A DNA stretch of 64,000 nucleotides. Source: Eutrigla gurnardus (lineage: Eukaryota > Chordata > Actinopteri > Perciformes > Triglidae). The position numbers and the translations under genes are program-made. The stretch is from NCBI GenBank assembly GCA_963514095.1, contig OY741281.1:2208938-2272937 (forward strand), written 5' to 3'. How positions within the stretch are numbered: the first letter of the stretch is position 1; each line of letters opens with the position of its first letter. Below the pieces are notes generated by a model. The model searched no databases. It saw only the letters and a list, made by a program, of their open reading frames with translations, and was not told the DNA's origin. This document shows, in pieces, positions 1 through 12,083 of this stretch.

Positions 1-66
1 TGAGTCATTGACAGTCAAGTCACTGTCTTTAATTAAAGGTTATGAATAGAAGTGATGCATGAATGG

Positions 67-170
67 AACTTTTATATGGATAAAGCTGCAGATACAATTC
101 AAGTCAATACAGGCATTATTGTTTTGCCTGTATTGACAATAGTAAATGCAGCTTTAATGGTACAAAAGTT
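67..170. repeat. Long imperfect hairpin (MITE-like or pre-miRNA-like foldback)
   Basis: Three nested inverted segments pair: 67-73 with 164-170, 81-90 with 147-156 (10 bp perfect), and 103-115 with 125-137 (13 bp perfect, arm GTCAATACAGGCA). The terminal loop is 9 nt. The spacers 74-80 and 157-163 are equal in length and partly pair, as do 91-102 and 138-146. It lies about 430 bp upstream of the pdk3 start. A small foldback transposon is the simplest reading; a structured RNA is possible but unsupported. Confidence 0.6.
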
Positions 171-370
171 AAATGTATATACAGTATAAATATATTTTAA
201 AAAAAGGGAATCCAAGTTCATACTTTTATACTATAAAAAAACGAATAATGATCAGATTAAATATAGGCCTACAAGCGACAGCCCATCTTATTTTGAAATC
301 CGGTAACCGGAAGCCGCTGTTTGACTCCGACCAGCTTCTCTGGATGGTCGCCATGTAGATCCAGGAAGCC

Positions 371-600
371 TTGAAGACGCCGCTCGTTGTCCTTATGGAC
401 ATTCCTCCGTGCCGTCCTCGCCTCGAGTCCTCCGGAGCCCCGCGGGCTCGGACACACGTCGACGCCGCCGACAGAGGGGGGCCGCCCGCCCTGATGTCAC
501 CGCCAACAACAACAACAACAAGGAGATCCGGGACGAAGCGCTGCTCGCGGTCTCTCGTCTGAATCCGCCGGATCGCCTCCGGGACTTGTTTTTGATCAAC
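371..600 (+). promoter_or_regulatory. pdk3: pdk3 5' UTR / proximal promoter region
   Basis: GC-rich, CpG-rich segment directly upstream of the pdk3 start, ending in a (CAA)n run at 506-522. An ATG at 409 is in frame with the pdk3 start at 601 and the frame stays open between them. The intervening residues are Arg/Asn-rich and unlike any PDK N-terminus I know, so I treat this as 5' UTR. I saw no TATA box at a convincing distance. Confidence 0.4.
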
Positions 601-1414
601 ATGAGGATCTTCGCGTCTCTGCTGAAAAGCGCCCACCCCAAGATCGAGTACTACTCCAGGTTCTCCCCGTCCCCCCTCTCCATCAAGCAGTTCCTGGACT
701 TTGGTGAGTAGGGGGTCTGGTATTTGATATGAATCCTTTTCACATTATTCCTCATTCACGGTAGAATGCTGCTGTTGTTTACGTGCGCGAGCCACACAAA
801 CAACAACAACAATGTTGATGGTGACATGTGACACCCTGCTTCACCCACCTGAAGGATCAACCCACGTCACCAGGGTCCACTTGGACAAGTCCAGTCCACA
901 TTGAAGGGGGGGGGGGATGACACTTGGAGGGCTTAGCTTTCTTAATCCATCTCTGATTAAACTGTCATCACTGTTATGTCATCAGTGCACTGGGGGGGTT
1001 GTGTTCAGGTACCCTGGGACTTGTGGAACGAATGAGACATCGTTGCAAAAGAAAGCTGAGTCACCGTTCCCCGTTTGATTAACTTAAGTGGCCTCTCTTT
1101 AAATACTGCTGAGTCAGGGGAAGCTGTTTCCTCTCATTCTGCAGCATCATCTTGTTTCCTCGATAAACAAACAAAAAAGAGCCCTCGAGCATCACATCTC
1201 GTCTGTGTTGAAAGGCTGAGGTCATCCACGGGGCGCCGGCGTAGATCTGCACACGTCGCTTTGCATTGTGGGACTTTGGTAAACATCATGCGTGTGAATG
1301 TGGCTTCATTCTTCTGGTTATTCTCTGTGACGTCCGACAGCACTGATTCACTTCTTCCTCCTTTAAAATCCCAAACATTTCCTCCTTCTCTCTGTCTCTC
1401 TCTGTCTCTCTCTG

Positions 1415-1448
<34 letters not shown>

Positions 1449-1956
1449 TGTCTCTCTCCCTCTCTCTCTCTGTCTCTCTGTCTCTCTCTCTCTCTCCAGT
1501 TCAATGGGGTTTTATTGACATGAAAGTTTCAGTAACAATGTTGCCGAAGCATCAAAATACATAGAATTTGTCCAAATATTAACACAGTACACAATAAACA
1601 GTAATACATATTAACATTGCTTTATATTAATTATATAAACAGACAGTATATATTATATATTATACCTCTTATATCTTATATATCTATATATATATATACA
1701 AACTACTGATTCAGTTCTTCCTCGTTTATATTCAAATCGAAACATTTCCTCCCTCTCTCTCTTTCTCTATCTCTATCTCTATCTGTCTCCCTCTCCCTCT
1801 CTCTCTCTCTGTTGGGTGACATGTTTGTGATTTCCTGGGACGCTTAAAGCAGCAGCAGAGTTTAGGTGTCACATTAAAAGGTTGAAAGTTGACACTCGAC
1901 TACAGATCATGCTTGAAGGCCTTCTTCACCCCCCCACACACACACACACACACACA

Positions 1957-2023
<67 letters not shown>

Positions 2024-5000
2024 CAGTCACTTCACTTAAAAGAGGAAACTAAATCCTGAATGTGTTTCTCGGCAGATAAAAGTGAAAGAGTTTCCAGTCA
2101 CTTTCTAAATGACAAAAGTTACATTTTGTTTGTATTCAAGATTCAAGATGCACAGTAAAGAACTATAGATGAATAGTATAAAAACAAAGTGAGCATGTGA
2201 GGCATAAAACAAGAATAAAACAGAAGGTTTGTGAAGAAGGAGCTGTATGTTACGTTGAAGGAATTCCTGGAAATGAAATGTACTTCTTGTAAGTCTGCTA
2301 AATGCCCTAACTCTCCATGTAACTGGTTTCCTTCAGGGCGGGACAATGCCTGTGAGAAAACCTCCTACATGTTCCTCCGTAAGGAGCTGCCGGTGCGTCT
2401 CGCCAACACCATGCGAGAGGTCAACCTGCTGCCCGACAAGCTGCTCGGCCAGCCGTCCGTCAGGCTGGTGCAGAAGTGGTGAGATTAAAGTCTCCTTTAA
2501 TAAACCATAAGCTTTTATGAGCGGCGTTGATAACATTTTGCTCTTTTGCCCCCCCAACGTTTGCTTCATCAGGTACATGCAGAGCTTCGTGGAGCTGCTG
2601 GACTACGAGAACAGGAAGCCGGAGGACCGCAGGGCTCTGAACGAGTGAGAGAATATTAACTGATGATTCATGAATGCAACACACAGATCTGCCGCCTGCA
2701 TGGGCGACGGCGTGTTTCTACTCCAAACAAACCCGGCAGATAAACGGCATCGGACAATTAAAATCTGTTTTGACGAAACACACTTCCATGAAATGCTTTA
2801 CGAATGAAATCCTTACGACGGCGTATTATCACCACGACAGAGGGGGGCAGCCTTCTGAGGGAAAGAAGTGGCAAATTTGCGAGTTTATAAGTATATATAG
2901 CCGATATAAACAAGTTGCTTGGTTCCGCTAACACTGGATGTTTGCCGTTGCTATGACAACAAGTGAAAGCTACCGCTAGCATCTTAGCCCAATCGCCCCC
3001 GATCAATAAACACCCATAAGATGCCAATTTGTCCTCATAGGAATAAAAACCAACAATTAATTGATCGGAAGTTAGCTAGCGTAAATGCTGGTTGTTAGCA
3101 ATCGTAATAAATTCGCAAATTTTTGGCAATTTATAAACTCGCAAATTTGCGACTTTATAAACACGCAAATTTGCGACTTTTTAAACTCGCAACTTTGCCA
3201 CTTTTTAAACTCGAAAATTTTTGCCACTTTTATAAGCTTGCAAATTTGCGACTTTTTGTCTCTGATTGTTGCCCCCCTCTCTCGGCTCCATATATTTTAT
3301 TATTTTCCTAGAGCGGTGCTAATACACCGTCGTATAAATACCTCCTTTAAATGAGTATTTATTTATGTTGGTAGTTTCCTGGAGCTTTTGATCGAGATCC
3401 GTAACCGCCACAACGACGTGGTGCCCACCATGGCCCAGGGGGTCGTGGAGTACAAGGAGAAGTTCGGCTTTGACCCGTTCACCAGCAGCAACATCCAGTA
3501 CTTCCTGGACCGCTTCTACACCAACCGCATCTCCTTCCGCATGCTCATCAACCAGCACAGTGAGTCAGCAGGAACAGGCTTGTCCTCCTCGTCTGCTCGG
3601 TGATTAACCAACTTTTATTTCCCGTCAGCGCTCCTGTTTGGCAACGACACCAACCCCGCCCACCCCAAACACATCGGCAGCATCGACCCCGCCTGCAGCG
3701 TGGCCGAGGTCGTCCGCGGTGAGTTCAAAACCACCAGCACTGTAGGAAATGTCTAAATCAATCATCGAATCCATTCAAAGTTTTTACATTTTTTATGATT
3801 TATTTTCCAAAACAACAAACAAAAGAACAAAAGCATGCTGGTCCTTTACCTGCCGACCTATATAATCTCAGGTGCATCACAGTATTACACCAATTTGTAG
3901 ATGTATTCATTTTTTTAAATGGGACAGTACATAATAATGTACATTTACATTGAAATACATGTCTCGTTGGCAGGTTGGTGTTCAACACACAAGAAAACAA
4001 CATTAAGAATAACAAACACAATGAGAAACAAGCTGCAAATACAATAAACCATAGACAAAAATAAAAATTCCAACTAAATACGCAAAAACAAAATAAACTA
4101 AAACAAGAAAATACTAAACAAGCAAAACAAAATACTATCAAAGATCTAATGTGAATAAGCAAACGTTTAGAATAAACAATAATATATATTTAATAACTAA
4201 ATACTAACAAAACAATGGCTCCTATGATTTCCTTATGGATCTCCATAAGAAGACTAGACTGTTGTTCTCCATCTGTGGGAATATTTTCTCATGTATATAT
4301 TTGTATGACATATTTTATGTCATGTAAATATTGTACTTTGTATTCAAGATCAAATATGACTTCAATTTGCAAATATTTGCATCATGTGGAGCAACTCTCA
4401 CAAATCAGGAAACGAGCGGCGTGTTTACACAGCGATGCTTTTAGTTGAATTCTGCACTCCCGGTGACCCCGCCCCCCTCGGTGAACTCACTCTCCCCTCC
4501 ACCCTTTTGTCTCCTCCTCCTCCGTCAGACGCCTACGACACGGCCAAGATGCTGTGTGAGAAGTATTACCTGGCGGCTCCCGAGCTGAAGATCGAAGAGT
4601 TCGACAGTAAGAGATTAATTTTTATATTTCTATAATCGCTGTAATCTGTCACGCAGCTCGTTAACGACATCTCGTTAACTTTGTGGTCCTCGTCCTCAGT
4701 GAAGGCCCCGAAGAAGCCCATCCAGGCGGTCTACGTGCCCTCACATCTGTTCCACATGCTGTTCGAGCTCTTCAAGGTGGGAAACAGGTGCTGGAAATCC
4801 TTGAAAACACTTTAATTCTAGTGTGGTGTTTTCAAGGTATGAAAAGTGCTTGGATTTAGAATAAAGGTCTTGAAATGTGTGTTGTATGTGATGACATCTA
4901 TGATAGAACAGAGAACAGAAGATCTCCATATCTGAGGGACTGAAAACAGCATTTTCTGACATTTCTTTATGAAAAATGACTTTTGATGATGAACAGATGA

Positions 5001-6049
5001 TGAAAATAGTTGGTGATTATATTTCTGTGGATCTGTTAGTGGAATTAGTTTTCCTTTCATTTGTGGTCCTTCTGTAAAAAGCTGTCTCCAAACATCATGT
5101 TGGTTGTTTAGAGGACAATAACATCTCATTTAATGTGATGAACAAGTGACATAATAAGTAGACTGAATACTGACCATTGGATTGATACAAATATGGAGTT
5201 TACCACAGCTGGAAGGGGCTGGAAAAGCATGGAAATGCTCCTTGAAATGCTGGAAAAGTGCTTGAATTTGATTTTGGAGAAATGTCTGCAGAACTCGATG
5301 AGAGCGACGGTGGAGCTCCACGAGAACAACGAGGAGGGGTTACCGCCGGTGAAGGCGAAGGTAACCCTGGGCAACGAGGATCTCTCCATAAAGGTAACGA
5401 CAGACACAACCTCTCGCCTCATTGGATGAAATCTTCTGTGGTTTTTTTCGCTCCATCTCTCCCACTTTTCTGACCTCAGATCAGCGACAGCGGAGGAGGA
5501 GTTCCTCTGAGGAAGATCGACCGTCTGTTCAACTACATGTACTCCACCGCTCCGACGCCGAGCCTGGAGCCGGGTGCCGTCCCGCTGGTACACAAGCGTG
5601 ATTTAACCTGTACGTTTCTATATATGGGCGTGACATCCAGGAAGTTAAATCCTCCCTCCCCCTGTTCCCAGGCTGGTTTTGGCTACGGTTTGCCGATTTC
5701 CAGGCTCTACGCCCGATACTTCCAGGGGGATCTGAAGCTCTACTCCATGGAGGGCGTCGGCACCGACGCCGTCATCTATTTGAAGGTAAATTCTGCTTTT
5801 TTAATCTGTGTGTAATTAAAGAGTCAATGTCGGCAAACACGGAACTGTTCCTTTAAGAGATGAATGACGTTCTTGTGTTTCCTCCCCGGTGGTGTGAAGG
5901 CTCTCTCCAGCGAGTCCTTCGAGCGTCTGCCCGTCTTCAACAAGTCGGCGTGGCGGCATTACAAGACGACGCCGGAGGCCGACGACTGGAGCAACCCCAG
6001 CAGGGAGCCCCGCGACGCCAGCAAGTCCAATTACAAAGCCAACAGATAA
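601..6049 (+). CDS. pdk3: Pyruvate dehydrogenase kinase 3 (11 coding exons)
   Basis: Mitochondrial matrix kinase that phosphorylates the E1-alpha subunit of the pyruvate dehydrogenase complex and so inhibits it. Coding exons: 601-703, 2337-2478, 2573-2644, 3375-3559, 3629-3718, 4529-4606, 4700-4776, 5292-5393, 5480-5587, 5672-5785, 5900-6049. All introns are GT-AG and all phases agree, giving 406 residues, the length of human PDK3. The N-terminus carries YSRFSPSPLSIKQFLDFG, typical of PDKs. The GHKL ATP-binding fold is visible: N box ELFKNSMRATVE (E246, N250, with H242 upstream), G1 box SDSGGGVP (D286) and G2 box GFGYGLPISR (321-330). The exon 4 motif RNRHNDVVPTMAQG is the conserved PDK helix-bundle segment. 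PDK3 rather than PDK1/2/4 is inferred from length, the C-terminal tail and the neighbour pcyt1b. Start 601 was chosen by homology. Intron 7 is almost entirely a mobile repeat. Which teleost paralogue (a or b) this is cannot be told. Confidence 0.96.
1340..1812. repeat. Low-complexity CT-rich tracts in pdk3 intron 1
   Basis: Two (TCTCTG)n/(TC)n tracts at about 1387-1497 and 1749-1812. Each follows a similar unit beginning CTGATTCA-TTCTTCCTC (near 1343 and 1704), so the segment looks duplicated. Between them, about 1498-1690 is an A/T-rich insert that resembles a degenerate retroposon. The rest of intron 1 (704-2336) shows no gene. Confidence 0.55.
1935..2023. repeat. Compound (CA)n(CGCA)n microsatellite
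   Basis: CA run interrupted by a run of CGCA tetramers and then CA again, in pdk3 intron 1. Confidence 0.95.
2815..3337. mobile_element. MITE-like element with TACGACGG-type ends and internal tandem repeats
   Basis: The left end TTACGACGGCGTATTATCAC is the inverted complement, with few changes, of the right end (GGTGCTAATACACCGTCGTA, ending near 3337). Inside, about 3130-3256 holds five degenerate ~25-bp units built on CTCGCAAATTTGCGACTTT. No transposase is encoded, so the copy is non-autonomous. It fills most of pdk3 intron 3. Related copies lie near 9.4, 33.6, 36.2 and 40.7 kb. I could not settle the superfamily. Confidence 0.7.
3795..4440. other. pdk3 intron 5: A/T-rich, probably old interspersed repeat
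   Basis: The tract at about 3920-3965 (GGGACAGTAC, then GTACATTTACATTG) resembles a dispersed fish repeat motif known to me only in general form. No open frame of interest and no clear ends. Low certainty. Confidence 0.3.
4785..5284 (+). mobile_element. CAGGGTTC-family repeat, long form, filling pdk3 intron 7
   Basis: Matches the long-form family (see 39716-40212) from the GGTGCTGGAAATCCTTGAAA motif to TTGAATTTGATTTTGGAGAA. The intron runs 4777-5291, so only about 8 bp on the left and 7 bp on the right are not repeat. The family's terminal CAGGGTTC and GAACCCTG are replaced by the donor and acceptor sequences. Same orientation as the other 11 copies. Confidence 0.85.
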
Positions 6050-6951
6050 TAACTCTGCCCCCCCCCCCCCCCTCCGCTAACCCCGCCGCCTGCAGAGCAT
6101 GTACGATGAAAGCATTGCCGTTGGGTTTAAGATCAGACTAAGATGAAAAGAGGGATTTATATCTGCGTATCCAACGGCGACGGCGTTCATCGGCGTAGCT
6201 TTAGATGCCGTGGCGTTGCACTGGGATGGAGACGCTGAATCTTTTATTTTATTCCCGCTTACATCTGGCCGTTACTACCAACTCCCAGCATCCCTGTCAC
6301 CTCTCCCCCCGTCTCATTGGCTGCTGACGAGGCTGAACACGACCGCTCACACACTGCTGATGGAGCGTCTTTCCATTACCGACGGCAACGGCCGCTTTTT
6401 CACTTCCTCCCTCTCAAACACGAGCAGATTGGAAGAGGAGGAGGTTTTTCATTTTTATTTCCTTCCCCTTTTTTTGGGAAACCCATTTGACTGAACGCAC
6501 AATTAGGCCAGTGTGTCATCGGCGTAGAAAAGTGTTTTTGTACTGAAGCCCGGGGAAATAAAGAAACAACAGGGTTGCTTTAGATGACAGAATTATAACA
6601 AAAAAAGAAGCACCAAGACACACTTTATTCTTTTTAAAAGAAGATCTAAAGTTTTATTTTATGTCAAAGAGAGAGAAAGCATTACTTCCCGGCATATTTG
6701 ATGTTTAAAAGAGGAACTTGAAGTTTATTTATAATGGGAGAATCTTTCCAAGCTTTTTATTTGTATTTCTGCTTGCAAGCTCTATTATTATTTTTATTTT
6801 TTAAGGACCAAAGCAGCGTCTGCAGGATGCTTATGAAATAGCAGCTTCAACCACACCAGCATGATGTATTCGTATGAGGACTTGTTGCATCTGGAGGGCT
6901 GACCTGCATCGTGCTGCAGCTTGGACTGAACAAAGCTTGTGTGTGTGTTTT

Positions 6952-7568
6952 TTTTTTAAGGTGCTTTTTTTTGTTTCTATTATGAGTGAAAGTGACAAAA
7001 TTAGAATTTACAGCAAAACAAAATCCGTGAACACAAGATTAGAGTATTTCGGTTGCCTCTCAAGGCTCTCAACATAGCGATGCGAGCTAACGCCGCTAAC
7101 GGTACAAACTGTGGTAAAATCAGTGTTTAACTAGAAGATTCGCTCCGATAACAACACACACAGAGGGAATTGCAACTCCATTCTCTGCTCCGACAGACGT
7201 CACTCCGCTTTTTATTCACGTAGCTAATAGTTGTTTGCTGCTATATTAATGCGCTAATTTTTTAAGGTGCTTTTTTTATTTTATGAGTGAAAGGGACAGA
7301 ATTAGAATATACGTCAAAAATAATCCCGGGTTTAAAATTTTTTATCTGGGAACGCAAGATTACGGTTGCCTCTCAAGGCTCTCAACATGGCGTCGCTAGC
7401 TAACAGCACTAACTGGTAAACGCACTATCAGTGTTTAACTAGAAGATTTGCTCCAATAACAACGCACACAGAGGGAAACGCAACTCCATTCTCTGCTCCG
7501 ACAGACGTCACTCCGCTATTTATTCACGTAGTTAATAGTTGTTTGCTGCTATATTAATGCTCTCAATG
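6952..7568. repeat. Two-copy ~305-bp tandem duplication
   Basis: Copy 1 is about 6952-7258 and copy 2 about 7261-7568. Both begin TTTTAAGGTGCTTTTTTT and end near GTTTGCTGCTATATTAATGC. They differ by scattered substitutions and small indels, so the duplication is not recent. Confidence 0.8.
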
Positions 7569-8550
7569 TCGTATATCGCTCTGTTTTTTTAAAGAACAAC
7601 CTTTTAAGGCTAGTGCATTGTTTTCGTTTTAAACAGCATTATTTTTCATGATATTTAAATCCTTTTCTCTCAATTCATTTTTTTTAAAGTGTCCGATAGC
7701 GCATCTCATTTTCTAATTTTCACACTTTCTGTACACAAAAAGGAAAAGCCAGCAGGGGGGAGGAGCCACTAATTGGTACTGAAAACGTGTCAAACCATTT
7801 ATTTTTTGTCACGTGAATCACATTTTTGGTGCACTTTACTTCACGTGAATACCTCCTTCAAATACTCACCTCGGCTATTCATCTATGAATCGAACTTTGA
7901 TGCTGATCAGACGAGCCTTCGTAATATTCATAAATAGCAATACCCTTTTTTTGAGAAATCCAACACCTTAAAAACAAACATGTCCACCCGAAAGTGACCT
8001 CCTTCTCTCGTCTCCTTCAGCGCCGCCCGATGTGAAAAGAAAGGGAGCGTAGACGAGGAAAGCCTCCCGTATGGTTTCTCCGCTTTTTCTCAGCCTCTCT
8101 GAAAGATTTCACCTGCTGATGCCTTCGTAAGCTGCCAGTCTCACCGACGATGACGACGAAACCTGCTGTAAAGGAAGCGTTGCATGCTGGAGACCAAGGT
8201 CCTCTTTGTTTAAAACGCCTCGACCTTTCACCCCATTACATTAAATGTCACTTCCTGTTTTATTTTGAGGCCAGAGGATCTCCCATCGACCTTTCTATTC
8301 AAATCTCTGTATTTCTGGTAGAAAACGTGTATTTTAATAATGTGTTTGCTGTTTGTGCAGCCAGTGTGGAGTGATCTTTTTTCCATCCTACTGTACCTCC
8401 ATCTTAAACAAATTGTATTTATGTGCACGAGCTCCTCGCTGTGGAGGTCGTGCAAAAAAATATGCAATTTACTGCAACAAATCGTACATATACCAAAAAA
8501 AAAAAGACGATAGAGCAGTCTAAAAACGTGATTCAGCATGAGGTCAACTG

Positions 8551-8556
8551 AATAAA
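8551..8556 (+). terminator. pdk3: Candidate distal pdk3 polyadenylation signal
   Basis: AATAAA followed by an A-run. It is the last + strand signal before the likely 3' end of the convergent gene pcyt1b. Confidence 0.35.
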
Positions 8557-8645
8557 AAAAACTGCTGTTTGTGTTTCATCCACATGTGAAGATTTTTTTT
8601 ATAAGGTTAAATGCACTCTAATATTCAGATATATTTATATATATA

Positions 8646-8651
8646 TTTATT
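8646..8651 (-). terminator. pcyt1b: Candidate pcyt1b polyadenylation signal
   Basis: TTTATT on the + strand is AATAAA on the - strand. Using it would give pcyt1b a 3' UTR of about 1.7 kb from the stop at 10332, meeting pdk3 tail to tail. Other TTTATT hexamers lie closer to the stop, so the choice is uncertain. Confidence 0.25.
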
Positions 8652-9377
8652 TACAGATCAAGCCGTTTGAACATTGCAATTAAAAAAAAAAAAAGGACAC
8701 ACATTCCCAAAGTTTGTACATATAGTGCAGATTAACATGTAAGTGCGTACAGGACATTAAGGTCTCTACATTGCATTAGGGTATTTATTGTGTTGTCGGG
8801 TTGGAGGAGGGTGAGCAACAAAAACAAAAAACATTATTACATACATTTTTCCAATAATGACAAATAAGAAACTTGAGGGTGATGATCTGGATTGTTTTAA
8901 GGGACCTGACAGTTCACCTGTTATTATTGTGTATTTCAAGTATCATCAGAGTCCTGGAGAGAAAAAGGCTGACATCAAATCCCAAAGAATGTCTGCTAAA
9001 CGGTCACACGTGGCTGAAAACGCCATGAAATGACTCCGATGGATTTCTGTGATATCTATGCACCAAACGACCTTTACCCTCAGAGACTCGCTTTACATTC
9101 AAGAACATTAAAGTTATGGTCGACATTCTGAGACAGATTTGAAATAAGCATCCCCCCCCAACCAAACCCCTCCCCTCAGTGTACCACGATTGGACGAGGC
9201 GGGATGACGAGGAGCAGGGGAGACGAGGGGATTGGATGGAGGGTACGAGCCAATGGGAGCCAATGTCTCCCATTGGTCAATTTCTATGCAGGCCTACAGC
9301 TGATACGGCTGAATGGACTTTTTTTATTCAAAATCATAGACCATAGCTTTAAATAGGTGTTTTTTACCGTCTCGTCA

Positions 9378-9745
9378 CAATCGTACGACGCGTATCAGGA
9401 CAACTGTAGGAAAAAAAGTCTATTAGAGAGTTTTCTAATGAATCCATCCTTAGGGTTAGGGTGATGATGTTGATGCTTATTGTTGGTTTTATTTATATGA
9501 GGACAAACTGCCATTTTATGGGTGTTTATTGATCGGTTGGTGCTTAGATGCTAGCGGTAGCTTTCGCTTGTCGTAGCCGCTAAGACTGGATGTTTGCCGT
9601 TGCTATGACAACAAGTGAAAACTACCGCTAGCCTCTTAGCACCAACCGCCCGCCACTTTATAAACTCGCAAATTTGCCACTTTTTTCCTCTAAATATTGC
9701 CCCTTCTCTCAGCTCCTACAGTGGCCCTGATACGCCGTTGATGAC
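9378..9745. mobile_element. TACGACGG-family MITE copy
   Basis: The left end TACGACGCGTATCAGGACAA and the right end CTACAGTGGCCCTGATACGC are inverted copies. The interior shares with 2895-3060 the segment around GGATGTTTGCCGTTGCTATG. Non-autonomous. Confidence 0.65.
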
Positions 9746-9998
9746 AACACGGTGATGATGAGAACCGTCTCCCCAAATCCAGCCATGTGATTAGTGTTTA
9801 GTGGTCACATACTGTACATATTTCAGATTTCCTCGCCCCAACCATTGTTGCAAAAAAAAAAAGGTGCAAACAAGCACTGATTATGTGTTTTAGTGCTGAA
9901 GAGGTCGTCCCAACGCTTCACCTCCGCTAATCTACGGTGTCTTTAGATTCCTAACTGTGGAGTCCAGATTCTGCAGATTCACAATGTTCTGTAACCTT

Positions 9999-10063
9999 AG
10001 ACCTATTCAGGGGTCACAGTAGACCTTCAGGGGTCACCGTAGACCTCTTCAGGGGTCACCGTA
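9999..10063. repeat. Short tandem repeat, ~21-bp unit x3
   Basis: Three units of AGACCT(CT)TCAGGGGTCACCGT type, lying just downstream of pcyt1b on its transcribed strand. Confidence 0.75.
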
Positions 10064-10331
10064 GTCACAAGAAATCTTATAAACTATACAGAATAAGACA
10101 AAACAGGACAATGAGGTGATATTATGAGCAGTCTTCTTCTTCTTCCTTCTGTCTGTCAACGTAGACAGTGATGGCTTCTTAGCTCTAAACAGCACGGGAC
10201 TCCATTTCCCATGATGCCCCAGCAGCAACTTCCTCGAGGTTAACTGTTTCCAGTGTGTGTGTGTGTGTGTGTGTGTGTCAGCAGTTCTCAGGCAGTGTGA
10301 GTGAAGTGTGTGTGTGTGTGTGTGTGTTCAG

Positions 10332-11624
10332 CTACTTCTCGTCTTCGTCACCTTCGCTCATGCTGCTGATGGAGGCGGACGCTCCTTTGGGGGAGGTGGG
10401 CGGCGAGGGCCGGGCGTGGTGCCAGCGGGCCGGGGGAGACGGGGGCGAGGGGGAGCGCAGGGGGGAGAGTTCCCGAGGCGGACTGTTGCAGGGCGACTCC
10501 CGGGGGGAGAGGGCGTAGGACAGCATGCGGCCGCTGCGCTCCTGGAACACCTGTTTCTGTTCGGAGGGAGGAAGGAGGTGAGTGTCACACACACTTAAAT
10601 ACTATAATAATAAGTATAACAGTACGTTGTAATGATGGATGTAGACCAGACGTCTTCAACAGGGGGTCCGGGACCCCTAGAGGGTCCACAGAGTTACTGC
10701 AGGGGGTCCCCTAAATTATTTCATCCCAAACTTTTTTTCTTCCAAAAATTTAAATATGTCCAAAAATACAACATGACTACAACCTATAATAAGCAGATAT
10801 ACATTTTCCTGTTTGTTTAAGAAACATTATATGTTATGTAATAGGGGGTCCCTCCACTGGATCTCTATAGAACTTGGGGGTCCCTCCACCAGGTCTCTAT
10901 AGGCCTTGAGGGTCCCTCCACCAGGTCTCTATAGACCTTTGTCTTCTGAAGACCTCTGCGGTGTATTTTTGGACATATTTAAATTTTTGTTAGAAAAAAA
11001 GTTTGGGATCAAATCGTTCTGGGGAACCCCTGCAGCAAATCTGTGGACCCTCTAGGGGTCCCGGACCCCCGGTTGAAGAAGCGTAGTGACGCTCACCCAA
11101 GTCCCGTCGGGTCCGAACAGTTCCAGGAAGTTGCCGATGAACTCTCTGGACTTCTCCTCCCACTTCTGGATGAGGTCGTGGCTCTTCTCCTCCACGCGGT
11201 AGACAAAGTGTTTGCTCTTCTCCTCCACGGTGCGAACCTTCTCCTTCATCCGGTCCACCTGGTTCTGCAACCGGTACTTCTTCTCCTGCAGAACCAGAAC
11301 CAGAACCAGAACCCCTCAATCAGAAATGAGCGTTTGCATCCCGACTCGTTACAATCTGTAGCAACGAATTCCATTTTCAGAACACAATGTCACACGTTGC
11401 CTCGAATATTCAAGCAATTTGGTGTCAAACCCAATCATGTGATTCTCCGTTGCCATGGAGACGTTGTAGCATCTCTTACGTTGATGTAGCTGACGTTGAG
11501 CTCCTTCGCCGTGTAGCCGCGCTGGAGGTTGCGTCGGGCGTAGACGTCGTAGTCTCGGACGATTCTGGTGATGAGGTCGGACGTTGAGATTCCCTCCGTC
11601 CGTTGTGTGGGAACGAACATCCCT

Positions 11625-11664
<40 letters not shown>

Positions 11665-12034
11665 TACACACACACACAGAATATGAAAATATTGTGTGTT
11701 TAAGGAGGAAATTATGTCGTCACACACCGACCTGCCTCCTTGATGTGTTTATAGACGTCCTCGCTCCCGGCCGACGAGTACGGGATGTCATCGTGAGCCA
11801 CGAAGTCAATCTGAAGGGAAGAAAACAAAATATATATTCTTTCACACTTTTAGTCCTATCATTTTTAACAGGCATGGTCCTAAATATGGCCTAAAATGTC
11901 CTTTTTGCAAAATATTTTGCTCCTTTTATTTCAGGAGAAATGTAACTTTCAAAATCTGGCAAGTTTTTGTCATTATTATATAAAAATATTCTTAAAAGTT
12001 GATTATTTAGTTAATGTAGATGCTGAGAGTTTAA

Positions 12035-12083
<49 letters not shown>

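Larger units (their letters stand above)
6050..8556 (+). other. pdk3: pdk3 3' UTR and flank with tandem duplication
   Basis: No coding signal. AATAAA occurs at 6557-6562 and 8551-8556, so the 3' UTR could end near 6.58 kb or extend to 8.57 kb. The segment 6952-7258 is repeated with moderate divergence at 7261-7568; both copies share GGTTGCCTCTCAAGGCTCTC and ACTCCATTCTCTGCTCCGAC. Confidence 0.55.

Noticed and set aside
409..600. N-terminal extension of pdk3 from an upstream in-frame ATG
   Set aside because: Residues are Arg/Asn low-complexity and do not match PDK N-termini; the ATG at 601 begins the family-typical sequence.
5193..5429. Frame joining repeat sequence to pdk3 exon 8
   Set aside because: The upstream part is the transposon in intron 7; exon 8 is cleanly bounded by CTGCAG and fits the phase of exon 7.
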